From Mrakia gelida (taxonomy: Eukaryota; Basidiomycota; Tremellomycetes; Cystofilobasidiales; Mrakiaceae): DNA of 64,000 nucleotides. Below, piece by piece: positions 40,901 to 51,900 of the stretch. A model generated the notes under the pieces. The model was not told the DNA's origin and did no database searches. It saw only the letters and a list, made by a program, of their open reading frames with translations. The stretch's first letter is position 1. Every line of letters begins with the position of its first letter. The position numbers and the translations under genes were made by a program. Location: positions 2,542,001 to 2,606,000 of the forward strand of contig BRON01000002.1 in assembly GCA_024345305.1 (NCBI GenBank). The letters are read 5' to 3'.

Positions 40901-42293
40901 GAAGCGATGGGAGAGGGACGATAGGAGATCGGGTCGTTTGTCGAGAGGTTGGAAGGGGAGGTTCTCGGGCGTTTTGGAGCTGTCGAGATTGAGAGAAGGA
41001 CTCGAGGTCAGTATATCTCTCTCCGAAGCCTCGCTCCCCATCCTCATCTCGCTCCAGCCCTACTCGGGATCGACGAGGAATAGAAACTCACCAGTATCTA
41101 GGAGCTTGCTCCTTCGTTTCCTCAGTCCCGTCTTGTCTCCTCTTGACCTTCTCCTCCTCCTCCCTCGCTCCCTCCCTCACCACCTGGTCCACCAACTCCT
41201 TCATCGACCCTCCAACAGAGGACCACGTCCCTTCAACCCCAGAACCCGAATCCCTCCCCTTCGCACTCCTCCTACCCCTCTCATCCTCCGATCGCGCTCC
41301 CTCCTCTCTTCCTCCATCGACAGACTCGTCGTCCACGTCCATCCCCTCCCCTCCACCTCTCTCGACCTTCCCTCCCGCGTCAAGATCATCCCTCCTCCTC
41401 TCGGAGGTGTCTCCTCGAGCGAGAGGTGCGAGACGAGTGTGTCCTCGACTTTCCAAGGCGAACTTCGCGTCGACGCCAGCGTAGAGGATCGTTCGCAGGG
41501 GTTTGGAGGGAGCTGAGGGTGATTTGGAGGGGGTAGGGTTGGATTTTGAGGAGGAATGGGTGCTGGTGGAGGTGGAGGTGGTCTTGGAAGGTGCGAACTG
41601 GGAGGTGGACGGTTGTTGAGGCGTCTGGTGAGAGGAGGAGGAGGAGGAGGTGGAAGCGATGGGGGTTTGGATGGTCGAGTTGGTCGTGGAACTGGGCTGC
41701 TGCAGGTTTTGGGCTTGGCGTTGGACGTCGGCTTAGATGATGGTTTCGGCTTCGTCTGAGAGATGGATGGAGGGAGGGAGGGAGGGAGGAGGGAGGGAGA
41801 GAGGAGGGAGGGAGGGAGGGAGGTCAGCTCGTCGGTTCCGCTTTCGTCGTCTCCCTCCCTCCCTCTCTCCTACCCCTTGTCCTCCTTCTTCGAATTCGTA
41901 CACATCTCGAGTGCTTCACTCTATGATGCTTCTTCCTGCCTAGTCGTCGTAGTCGAAAGAAAAGGACTCACCCTGACGGACGAAGAAGGGCTTGACGGAG
42001 TAGAAACGAGCGACGAAGTCTGCCTTTGCGTCTCGCTTCAACGTCTTACAGTTCGTCCAAATGTTGAAGTGTTTTCGGAAAACGTGGGATAGCCGCTTGC
42101 TTGCCTTGCTGTCCTTTGGACCACAATCTCCTACTCCGTTGCTCATGGCCAAGAGACCTCCGTAGATGGTGTCGAAGAGCGACGGACCTTCCGCGAGAGT
42201 TCTTCGTTCCGAGGTGGTCTGCTTCTCGTAGATCCTGAGACTCGCGACCATCTTCGTATCGAGGTAGATTCGAGGATGATCAAAGATCGTCAT
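37971..42293 (-). CDS. Large hypothetical protein with apparent frameshifts
   Basis: I do not recognise this protein. Exon 1 reads MTIFDHPRIYLDTKMVASLR to VKPFFVRQ. A long Ser/Thr-rich exon follows, then a large exon (about 40983-39980) with DLIIFNALPHHPNPALLISQ and EMVAFWRAPLEVGLEKYLET. Later exons contain PRVIFGGFNEPTNVRVFTAE, VVLRAVADKPGVYRQTSGRG and WKFNYGKHQGRTFREVEALD, with a C-terminus AAALSLDRRIAAANKTNGFT then LRS. In the large exon the reading frame appears to slip near 40525 and returns to the first frame near 40240. The segment between (ENYDFFAVVDVKKVWKKVVD, LEGIFESALLCLTGG) is clearly codon-like. Either the gene is decaying, the assembly has two indels, or unusual introns are present. 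It may be two genes. Confidence 0.5.
41769..41823. repeat. (GGGA)n low-complexity repeat
   Basis: Interrupted tandem GGGA/GGAG units lie in the first intron of the large hypothetical gene. On that gene's strand it is a CT-rich tract. Confidence 0.85.
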
Positions 42294-43653
42294 GTTGAAG
42301 GCGAAGAAGGGAGAGGGAGGGGGAGAGGGAGAGGGAGAGGGAAAGCGAGAGGGAGAGACGTCAGAGGTCAGAGTGGAGACGAGTTCGCGAGAGGGAAGGC
42401 CAAAGCACCCTTCCCTCTAAGCCCAACCCCCAAATGTGATCTTCAAATTCGTCTCTAACCAAAAGAGCTTGGGAGAGACGGGAGGAAGTGGGAGACTGAG
42501 CTCTTCGGAGGAAGAGCGAGAAGTCGACGCGTCGCGTCCATATTCTCGATCTCCCCTCGCTGAGAGAGCTGTTTCTCTTTTTCTTAAAGTATCCTCCACT
42601 CTCACAGCTCGAGAAATACTTCCCTCCCCTCTTGATCCGAGGAGGATGAACAAGCGGGACCTTGTTTGGACCCCTCGATTCACCGCTCAGGGGAGGTTGA
42701 AAATCACGGACGCGAGGAGACTGCCTAAAATCCCAGTCTTCGCTCTGGGATCGACCAAAGAATACACACTGGAGGTACGCTTTTCTTCATCCTCGTGGAT
42801 GTTCTTTCAGCGTTTTCAGCTCTTGTAACACTGGAGAAGAGCGAGAGAGACGGTTCAGCAAAAGAGACGGTTCGGTTCCCCTCCCCTGTCCGACGAAAGC
42901 GCATCCGACGAGGTCCAGCCTTTTTCTGGGAGGCTCCCAACCTGGAGATATACGTTTCCCCTGGGGTTCTGAAGCAGAAGAAGGTCTCAAATGAGAGCTA
43001 TAGTCGAGAGAGAGAGAACGAAAGGAGAGAGTTCTTCGAAGGGGAGAGAACGAGGAAGCGAGAGCCGACGCGCGGCCGATGGAAGAGCGACCCGCCTCCT
43101 TCTTTGGTCGCTCTCACGCGAAGGGACGAGAGGAAGCAAGATATGGACAGGCCATAGAGAGAGAAGATAGTTCTGAGTCTCGAGAAAAGGGAGAAGAGGC
43201 AGAGCGAAGAGATCAACGAAGGATGAAGCGAGGGGAGGGGGAGGGAAACGAGGAGAGGGACACCTCGCGTCGCGTCACGTCGAGTCGAGACGGAGAAAGC
43301 GAGGGAGGGTTCGAGAACAGACTAGTGGATATAAAATGATGTATAACTGATGGTGTGTGGCGAAGACCGAAGAAAGGGAGAGAAAGACAGGCAAAAGCAA
43401 GCAGAGCTGGACGCGACTTCTCTTTGCGATCTTACAACGGGAGAACGATGGAACGTGTCTCTCGATGATCAACCCTTAGACTATCTGAGAATCGAGCCGC
43501 AGTCTTGGGTGCTGAGAGAGTAGGGGAAGGTCTCGAAGGGCGACAGGAGCGGAAAGAAAGTCGAGCTCGAGACGAAGTTCCTCCTCCCTTTCTCCAGCGA
43601 ACGACCTCGAGATACAAGGATCATCGTCAAGATCGTCTCAAAAAAGGCTTCGC
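42294..43653. other. Intergenic region with two unassigned frames
   Basis: Between the large hypothetical gene and GLN1 there are two plus-strand frames. One is 42436-42828, containing NKRDLVWTPRFTAQGRLKIT; the other is 42795-43157, rich in Arg/Glu. The first contains a possible donor (gtacgc near 42775), so a small spliced gene is possible, but neither resembles a known family. GAGGGA repeats occur near 42305-42345. GLN1 3' sequence lies at the right end. Confidence 0.3.
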
Positions 43654-45846
43654 CTAAAGCAAAGTGCTCCTAATCATGATGCCCGTGACCTGAGGGGAAT
43701 CGAAGGTTGGTCAGCGTGGTCGAAAGAAGAGATGAGGGAGACGAGTGAGTCGGTTCGAACGAACCTCGTAAGGGTCGATGTTCGATGCAGGTCGTCGATC
43801 CTCGAGATATCCGTAGCCCTGGGCGGCGACGTGTCGAGGGATTCGGATGGAGGCTCCTCGGTTGGCGACTCCCCACGAGAAGTCGGAGATGTGAGCGGTC
43901 TGAAGGGAGAACGAAGAGGTCAGCGCGAGACCTGCGACGGACGAGGCGAAGAGACGAAGGATAAACGAACCTCGTGCTTTCCAGAGAGACGAAGCTCGTT
44001 GTCGGTTCCGTAGAGAGCGATGTGTTCCACTGGAGAAGGAGGGATAAGATGTTGTCAGTGTCGAGGTCTGAATGAGGGAAGAGGTGGAAACGACTCACTG
44101 TGCTTGCCCTCGAGCTTCTTGATGGCAGCTTCGATAGCCTTCATTCCTCCAGGCTCTCGCATCTCCTTGGTCGAGTAGTTGGTGTGGCATCCAGCTCCGT
44201 TCCAATCTCCATCCTTGATGATCTTGGGGTGGAAGGTGACCTGAAGCAGGAAGGAAGCGAGGTCGAAGTCAGCTCGAGCTCATTTCTCGTCGCGTCCGAG
44301 AAATCCAGACGAGGGAGACGAACCTTGATCCCCCACTCCTCAGCACATCTGATGAGAAGGAAACGAGCCATCCAGAGGTGATCTCCCACTGGAAAAGGTG
44401 GAAGAAACAGAAGGCGTCAGGGACGAGCTCGAGGTGAGAACGGAGAAGAGAGCGAGCTCACTAGCGATACCCTCGCAGGGTCCCACCTGGAACTCCCACT
44501 GAGAAGCCATGACCTCGGCGTTGATACCAGCGATCTCGACTCCGGCGTAGAGGCAAGCTCGCTTGGGAAACGAAGTTGAACGAGGAGGTCAGGTCTCTCG
44601 ACGCGTCGTCTAACGAGAGATGGTAGGAGCGACTCACGTAATGGGCCTCGATCAAATCTCGAGCAAAGACCTTTCCCTGTCCAACACCACAGTAGTAGGC
44701 TCCCTGAGGAGCGGGGTATCCTCCCTTGGGCCAAGCGAGTGGCCATCCATCGGCGTCGAGCAGCGAGTACTCTTGCTCGAGTCCGAACCAGGGGACGTGC
44801 TTTGAGAGGAGAGGAGCAAGAACGGTGAGCATGGATTCGAAGGTAGTACGAGACGGGAGAGCAGGTAGCGACGTACCTCCTTAGCAGCTTCCATAGCCTT
44901 GTTGGCGTGGAATCGGTGGTTCGTCCTGTTGGGAGTACCGTCGGAGTTGAAGGTCTCGCAGCTGAATGACAACAAGTCGAGGTCGAGGTCAGCTTCGAAG
45001 CTCGAGCTCAAGAGCGATGGCTTGAAGGACGTACAGAACGAGGATGTTGTCTCCTCCTCTGTAAGGGTCCTTGAAGATGGTGACAGGTCGCACTGAACGG
45101 ACGGAAGAAAGAAAGAAGAGGAAGGAAGAAGAACGAGAGGTGAAGTGTGAGCGGCCATTCTCCCTCGAACGGAGTTCACCGAGCTGTAGGATGTAGTAGA
45201 ATTCGCAGAACTCACGATACACATCAGAATCGTGTCCAGGAGCTTGCTCGGTAGACGATCCGTCGAAGTTCCACTCTGCAGGAAGAACGGAAGGGAGGTG
45301 ACCGAGGTGAGACCAGTTCAAAGGGGGAAAGGGAAAGGGGAGGCGCGAGAAGGCGGTCGAGGATGGAAGGACGAAGATGGACCGAGAACTCACCTTTCAG
45401 TTCAGCTACAGACTTGACGGGAGCATCAACGGTAGTCTGAAAATGATGAGAAGACGAGAAGAGGAGTTTAGCTCGAGAAAAGCTTCTCAGAGACGAAGGA
45501 GAGGAGGTCGTTCCAACCCGGTCCGAGCAGCGCCTCTCGACGTGTCCATTCTCAACTCACCGTCTTGCACCTGAGACCTCCAGTACCATCGATCCAGATG
45601 TACTGAGAAGAAGGTAGGGGCAAAGAGACGAAGGTCAGCTCTCTGTTATCCAAATCCAGGTCTACTGAGAAGTTTTGTTAAGGGCAGGAAGGACCCAATC
45701 CGCCTCGAGCTCTTATCGCGGCTTCCCCGACCTCGTCCCTCCCCTCCCTCCCTCTTGAACAAGCGACTCACCTCAGCCATGATCTTGCCTCCCTGATCCA
45801 GCTTGAGGTAGGGAGCGAGAAGAGAAGGGTGATGAGAAGTCGACAT
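43654..45846 (-). CDS. GLN1: Glutamine synthetase
   Basis: The enzyme makes glutamine from glutamate, ammonium and ATP in the cytosol. About 13 exons read [54 protein letters not shown] (beta-grasp end and Glu motif), [128 protein letters not shown] and [14 protein letters not shown]. The C-terminus is [11 protein letters not shown] with stop 43654-43656. The metal- and ATP-binding motifs of eukaryotic GSII are all present. Together with GDH2 it covers both directions of ammonium handling within this window. Confidence 0.98.
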
Positions 45847-46296
45847 GGTTTGGGGGAGTGGTTGAAGTGTGTGTGTGAGGAAGGAAGGGAGGGGAGGGGG
45901 AGGGAAGGGGTTGGAGGAAGGTCGAGGGAGGCTGAGCGCGAGCTGGATTCCTCCGTCCCTTTCAGGCCGCAGCCCCGAAAGGAGGCTTTTCCGCTCTTCA
46001 AAAAGTGACAGAGGATGGAGATTTCATGATTTCACTCGTTCGCCTGCATCAAGTTCTGACCTTGAGAATAAATCGCGGGAGAGGGAAGGGGAGGACGAGG
46101 CGAGGAGGAAGCGGCGGGGATGTGCGAGCTCGCGTGAGAAGCTCGGATGCAGACTTTCTCGATGACTTGAGCGATTTTTGTTCTAGAGCTACTACTCCGA
46201 GACTCTTCTAGGCAGCTCTTCGAGGACGCGCACAGATTCAGGCTCTCTTTTGTCTAGTCAATCGGAGACGCGTCTTCTTTTGATCTTCTGCACTCG
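45847..46296. promoter_or_regulatory. Divergent promoter between GLN1 and a Lys-rich protein gene
   Basis: About 450 bp separate the two starts. It is GA-rich next to GLN1. It includes ttgttctagagctactac near 46178 and a GACGCGTC palindrome near 46267. A GATA-type box could not be assigned with confidence. Confidence 0.4.
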
Positions 46297-47001
46297 ATGA
46301 GCTCGAACTCTCCCTCCTCCTCCTCCTCCTCCCTCCTCTCTGTTCCCTCCCCCACCATGTCTGCTCCCACCTCCTTCCCCTCATCTCGAACTCGATCAAG
46401 AGACAAGCTCGACGAGGGAGCTCAAATCCCCAAACCTACCAAGAAGGTCAAGCTCGAGCCCGTCAAACCAAAAGCGATCCCTCCTCCTCCTCGTCCTTCG
46501 AAAAAAGCCAACCCATCGCCCAAGAAGAAGACAGCGTCGCCCGTAAAAGTCAAGTCACCAGTCAAGCAGCCTACGCCAGTCGAGGAAGAGCTCGAACATG
46601 GGTCCTCGCAAGAGGAGGAGTCGGAGAACGAGGACGAACAAAGAGGAGGTCAGATCTCAGCAGACGTTGAGGTTCGTTCGTTTCGCTTCTTCCTTTCCTT
46701 CTCCACTCCCAAAAGCTGACTCTTTTCGTTCTTCGCCTGGCAGGCTCGACTCGATTTCCTTTTGTCGATGGTCAGCAGCCTCTCCAAGACCTACCTCAAG
46801 GACGTTCAGAGGGCGTTGGGCTGCTGGGGAGGAGGGTCGAATCGAGACATGGCGGAGGGCATCGTCGAAGACCTCGAACGCTCTGCTAGGAACGGATCCG
46901 ATCTCAGGGAGGAAGAGAGGGAGATCAAGAGGGTGCATAAGTCTTGCTGGGGTGGGTGCTGTGGGGATAGTACCGACGAGGGGAGCGATGGAAGCTACTG
47001 A
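46297..47001 (+). CDS. Small Ser/Lys-rich hypothetical protein
   Basis: Exon 1 (MSSNSPSSSSSSLLSVPSPT onward) is Ser-rich, then basic with repeated KKxxxP units (KKVKLEPVKPKAIPPPPRPS, SPVKVKSPVKQ), and ends in an acidic stretch (EEESENEDEQRGG). A short intron leads to exon 2 (near 46744). It is helical (ARLDFLLSMVSSLSKTYLKD, DMAEGIVEDLERSARNGSDL) and ends DSTDEGSDGSY. It could be a chromatin- or nucleolus-associated protein, but this is only composition. The 3' end is uncertain: other frames stay open to about 47070 and look partly coding, so an extra intron or a frameshift near 46940 is possible. Confidence 0.55.
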
Positions 47002-47423
47002 GGGAGGTGGCAAAGGAGGAGGACTTCGCGTTGATGAGCTAGCTCGCTTTTGGGAGGATCTACGAGGTTAGTTTCGCCCTCCACTCTCCCTCTCTCGAAA
47101 GCTCACTCGCTCGCCGAGTACTGTCTCTCGCAGAGACGCAAGCGAGGAACCAGGTAAGGGGTAGGAGGAGTTGTTGAGCTCTCTCTTTCGTGCGTCGCGA
47201 CTCTCGTTCTCCCCTCTCCTCTCGCCACCTCAAGCACTGAGGGCTCGCTTCACTCCGCCTCCAGCAGGTAGAAATAAGAGATCCGAAGTCTCGCGATGGG
47301 AAGGAGAGGGGATCCGAAGTCTTTCGAGAGAAGGGGAAAGGTGGTTTGGCGTAACCTCATCAGAAATATCCAAAGAAGGCGACAGGGTTGGTTTCACGAC
47401 AAAGCTAGATTCGAGGTTCGCGT
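47002..47423. other. Intergenic region between the Lys-rich gene and RPL30
   Basis: This is convergent 3' sequence. A possible extra exon of the plus-strand gene (near 47133-47152) cannot be decided. Nothing else is seen. Confidence 0.4.
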
Positions 47424-48491
47424 TTAGGCGGTCTCTCCTCCGGCAACGGTGAGCTGTGAGAGCGGAGGAAAGGGAAGAGGGGAAGAGAGTCAGCGACGAG
47501 GTCGGTGGGTGGGCGGGCGAGCGAGAACGAGCAGGGCGAGGGAGGAGGAGGAGCGAAGGGAAAAGTAGACGTACGAGATCAGAATCTCCGGCATCAGAGA
47601 TGGTCATGACTCCGACCCTGAAGAGCTTACCAGCAGCAGTTCCGAGGGTGACGTTGGTTCCCTCGTACCTGAGAGCAAAGACGAAGAGGAAGCGGAAAGG
47701 TCAGCTCGCGTCTTCTCGAATGCAGACCCTCACCATCCCAACGTGAGCCGAGCTTGTGGGTCTCAAGGTGAACAGAAAGTGTACCTCGAGCCTACTAGCT
47801 CGCGCCCTTCGATTGGAGGTGGAGGAGGGAGGAGGAGGAAGGAAGGGAAACGAACCTGTGGACGGCAGTCTTCGAAAGCATGGCGTAGTACTCGATCTCG
47901 GCCCTTCGGAGAGGGGGAGTGTTCTTGGCGAGCAAGACGAGCTTGGCTAATGTATAGGAACGACGAGACGAGAGACGAGACGTAGGGAGGACGGAAGGTC
48001 AGTTGGGGAAGTTGGATGACCTTCGCAGCGCAAAACGCTCCAGTCTCCTTTTTTTGTGGGTGGGTTTGTGCAACAGCTTCGAGGACAAGCTCTCTCCTCC
48101 ACCTCCCGAGGGAGGTTTCGCAGGAGTGAGAAGCTCTAAGGCATACAATCCGATCGAATCAACAGGCGTCGACCCGACTCGGAAGGCGTTGACGAAAGGA
48201 AAAGGAAGGAGGGACGCAAAGGGGAAGGGAGAGTCGAGAGCGAGGTGAAGAAGTTTGACGCACCCTTTCCGGACCTCATAGCCTTGAGGGCGGACTTGTA
48301 TCCGAGGGTGTACTTTCCGGACTTAACAACAAGCTGGAGCCTAAAGGAAGAAGAGGAAGAGGGGAGGTTAGGATGGGAAGAGGGAGGGAAGAAGGGAGGG
48401 AGGAAGGGAAGGGGAGGAGGGAGGAAGGGACGAACCTGGAGTTGATGTTCTCGGAGGACTTGGTCGCCTTGGATTTCTTAGTGGGAGCCAT
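47424..48491 (-). CDS. RPL30: 60S ribosomal protein L30 (eL30)
   Basis: The exons read [39 protein letters not shown] with [25 protein letters not shown] with [31 protein letters not shown] with [10 protein letters not shown] and [10 protein letters not shown]. This is the full-length small ribosomal protein of the L7Ae/L30e fold, about 110 residues, that binds 25S rRNA. The stop lies at 47424-47426. The intron between the second and third exons is about 300 nt, much longer than others here. In Saccharomyces the protein represses splicing of its own transcript; whether that occurs here is unknown. Confidence 0.96.
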
Positions 48492-48916
48492 TTTCTAGTA
48501 GAGGGGAAGAAGGAGAGTCAGCTCGTGGGCAAGAGGGAGGCGTGGGAGGGGAGAAGGAGCTCACTGGAAGGTTTCTTGAAGATGGACGGTCGAAGTAAAA
48601 GCCTTCCTCAGGTTCGAGCTGCCTCACCTCCCTTCCCCTCCCGCAGCTCGACGCTTCCTCCCTCTTTCCTCCCTCTCCTCTCTCCTGCGACGACTCTGCT
48701 TGCTGCAGCATTCGACGATTGCATCTATGAAGAGTCCTCTCGACGGACTCCCATTCCTCAAGGAGATAACTCGGAAAGACTGCAGAGGACTCGACTGTCG
48801 CGTCGACGACCCGTTTTCCTCCTTTCCTCGCCCGCAGAAGAGAAGGGGGAAACATTTACATTTTCGATCCGACGCACAAACGAGAAGCAAAACAGAGCAA
48901 GCGATCCAACAAGAAA
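48492..48916. promoter_or_regulatory. RPL30 upstream region
   Basis: This is about 425 bp between the RPL30 start and the end of the GH3 gene. It has pyrimidine tracts on the RPL30 strand, as usual for ribosomal protein promoters. No further gene was found. Confidence 0.45.
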
Positions 48917-51900
48917 CTAAACGACCCAGAGAGAAGCGTTGAGGGGCAGAGCGTCCGACGCTCCTCCAGCCTGCGAGCGAAAGCGAGAAATGTGTCAGCT
49001 TCTTCGAAGACGACGGAGAGACGAAAGGGAAACAAACTCACCCAGATGATGAACTCTCCTGTGAACAGTTGGAGGACGACGACGCTGAGTCAGTGAGGCG
49101 TCTTTTCGACAAGTTCGAGAGGAGGGCCAACGAACCTGGTTCGACGAGCCATTCCTTTTTGACGTTCCAAAGAGCCATCTCAGGGACGGAAACGACGAGA
49201 TCTACGGTCTTGGTTTCACCAGCGCTGGAGAAGATATGCAAGACGATAATCAGCTGAAAAGATAGAGAAGACAGGACGAATCGAACGAGGCAGGCAAACA
49301 ACTCACGAGAACCAGATCTTGTCGAAGGAAACGAGCTGCTTGTCGGCGGTCACGACGCTGAAGGACGAAGAACACGAGCGGATTAGTACATTGGGAATGA
49401 TGTAGAGGTGGAGGCGGGGACTCACGAAGAGTAGACGTCGGTGTAGTAGACCTGGACGACCTCATATCCGTCGACCTCGCCGACGTTCGTTACGTTGAGC
49501 GAGACGGTGACCTCAGCGTCGCCAGTGACGTTCTGGCCGGAGAGGGAGATGGAGTCTTAGGTGAAGTTGGAGTAAGAGAGACCTGAGAGAGACAAAAGGA
49601 AGGAGAGGGTCAGCTTCGGCGCGGAAGAAGACTCGAGAGACGCGAAGGGAGAAGAAGGTCACCATGCCCGAACGACCAGAGAGGAACCGGCGAAGACAGC
49701 ACGTATCTGAGCGAGGCGAAAAGGATGTGAGTTAGAGCAGGCGAAGAGGAAACAAGAGGGATGTGCAGAGAAAGACCACGTCCTGATGACCAAAAAAGAG
49801 CGTTCCGTTGTCGTAAACTTTGCCAGGATCGACGTATCGACCTCCTTTCTGATAGTTGTAGTTGGCGGGGATCTCTCCAACACCTGTGGACGAGAGGTGA
49901 GGAAGGAAAGAGAGGAGTGAGCTTCGATCGACGCGATGAAGCGACGTTCAAAGAACGAAAGAGACGCGTTGAACTCACCTCGAGGAACCGAGAGCGACAT
50001 CTTTCCGGAGAAGTTCTCGAGACCGGTGAGAAGCTCGGCGATAACGGTTCCTCCCGCTTCTCCGGGGTAGACCTGCTGCACGATGGCGTCCTGCGAAGAC
50101 GAGCGAGAGAGGGAGTGTGAGAACTCTCGCGTCGAGCGAGCGAACGAGGCGACAGGAAGGGAGACTGACGATGTTGTCGGCGATCCAAGGCTCCGAAACT
50201 CCTCTTCCAGCGACCTGAGAAGTAGGAGGAGAGTTAGCGGATGATCTCGTGTCGAGAAAAGAGGGGAGGGGGACGAACGAAGACGACGACGGTGGGAGTT
50301 CCCGTCGCCTTGATGGCCTTGACGAGAGCGAGTTGAGCACCGACGAGACCGAGATCCGAGACGTCGACGTGCTCTCCAGTAGTAGCGTTGAGCCTGGCGG
50401 AGGAGACGACACGAAGAAGTTAGTGGAGTTCGAAACGAATGGAGGAAGAAAGACCGAACCCGGCCCAAAGTTCGTTTTGATCTCGAGACCAAGTTCCGAC
50501 CATGACCTGAGCAGAAGTTCTCGTCAGTGAGTGTCTAAGGCGATCCGAGTACTACCTCGAGACTCACCACAGCGACGTCCGAAGAGTTTGCAGCCGCGAT
50601 CGCCTCTTCGAACTGGCTCTCGTCGTTCGACCATCGTTTGCATCCCTCCGCGTAAGTGACGGTGAGGTTCGACGAGTTGCTGATGGCCTGGAATCCGTCG
50701 AGAGGAGTAGTCGAGAAGGTATCGGCCCAAGGGAAGACGTAGTCACCGAGCTGCAGAGAGAAGGTCGAGGACGAGAGTCAGCGAGTCGGCGGGAGGCGAG
50801 AGAGAGAGACGCGACGAAGTGCGACTGCTCACCGTCGTCTGACCGGCCTGAGGACCGATGAGAGCGATTCGAGATCCGTTCTTGATAGGAAGGATAGCTC
50901 CCTCGTTCTGGCGAAGGACTACACTCTCGAGATCCATCTGCTTCTCGACAGCAGCAGTCTCTGGGGTTCTGTCGTAGTCAGACCAGCTGCGAAAGGAAAC
51001 GCGACGTCAGTCACTCGAGAACGAAAGCGTGGGAGAGACGAGGTACTCACTTCGCGTAAGGGTAAGGAGACTCGAAGAGACCGAGCTTGAACTTGGTAGC
51101 GAGAAGGTATCTGGAGCGAAGGAGCGTGGAGGGAATCAGCGATGAGCGGTGGGAAGACGTCGAAAGTCGAATCGTTGCTCACCCGAGCGTACGATCGATC
51201 AAGCTTTCGTTGACGGTTCCAGCAGCGACCTGATCTTCGAGAGTGAAGAAGGTGTAGGTTCCACCTCCCATCTCGACGGAGAGACCCTGCGAAGGAAAAG
51301 AGAGTCAAGTGAGCTAGCAGGAACGCGCGACGAGCGAGACGAGCGTCGACCAGACCCACGTTTCGATGGTGAGCTTCGCGCACTCCTCTCGAGTGGACGC
51401 GACCTTGTGAAGCATCATGAGGTTATCTGTAGCACCGGCGTCGGTGGTAACAAACCTTTTTTTGGCAAAGGGGGGGAATAACATCGGGGACCGGTCAACT
51501 TCGAGAGCAAGGAGAACACGAAGGAGACGAGATCGAGCTCACCCTTGGTAGTCCCACTCGTTTCGAAGCATCTCGGTGAGGAGAAGGTAGCTGGCGGATT
51601 GAGCGACTCCGTCGTAGGAGTTGTGGGACGTCATGATCGAGCCAGCTAGAGGAAGAGAGGGAGGGTCAGCGAGCGACGTCAACGAAGGAAGGACAGACGA
51701 GGACAAAGACACCAACAGTCCGTGCAAGCGTGATGAAAAGCTCGATTATAGGTGCTTCGGAGTTCCCTTTCTCCTCCATGGACGGGAGACAAGTTTCTGG
51801 AAACGAAAACGGAAAGAAAATCGGTCAGTATCGAGCTCGTTCGACGCGTCGAAGTTCGGGCTCACAATCCGTTCTCAGGAGTCGCGAAGGCCGAGAAGTG

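Noticed and set aside
49038..49060. GH3 end at SSSSG followed by TGA
   Set aside because: An intron with ctgac branch joins EPG to EFIIWAGGASDALPL, which matches the usual GH3 C-terminal strand, so the end is placed at 48917.
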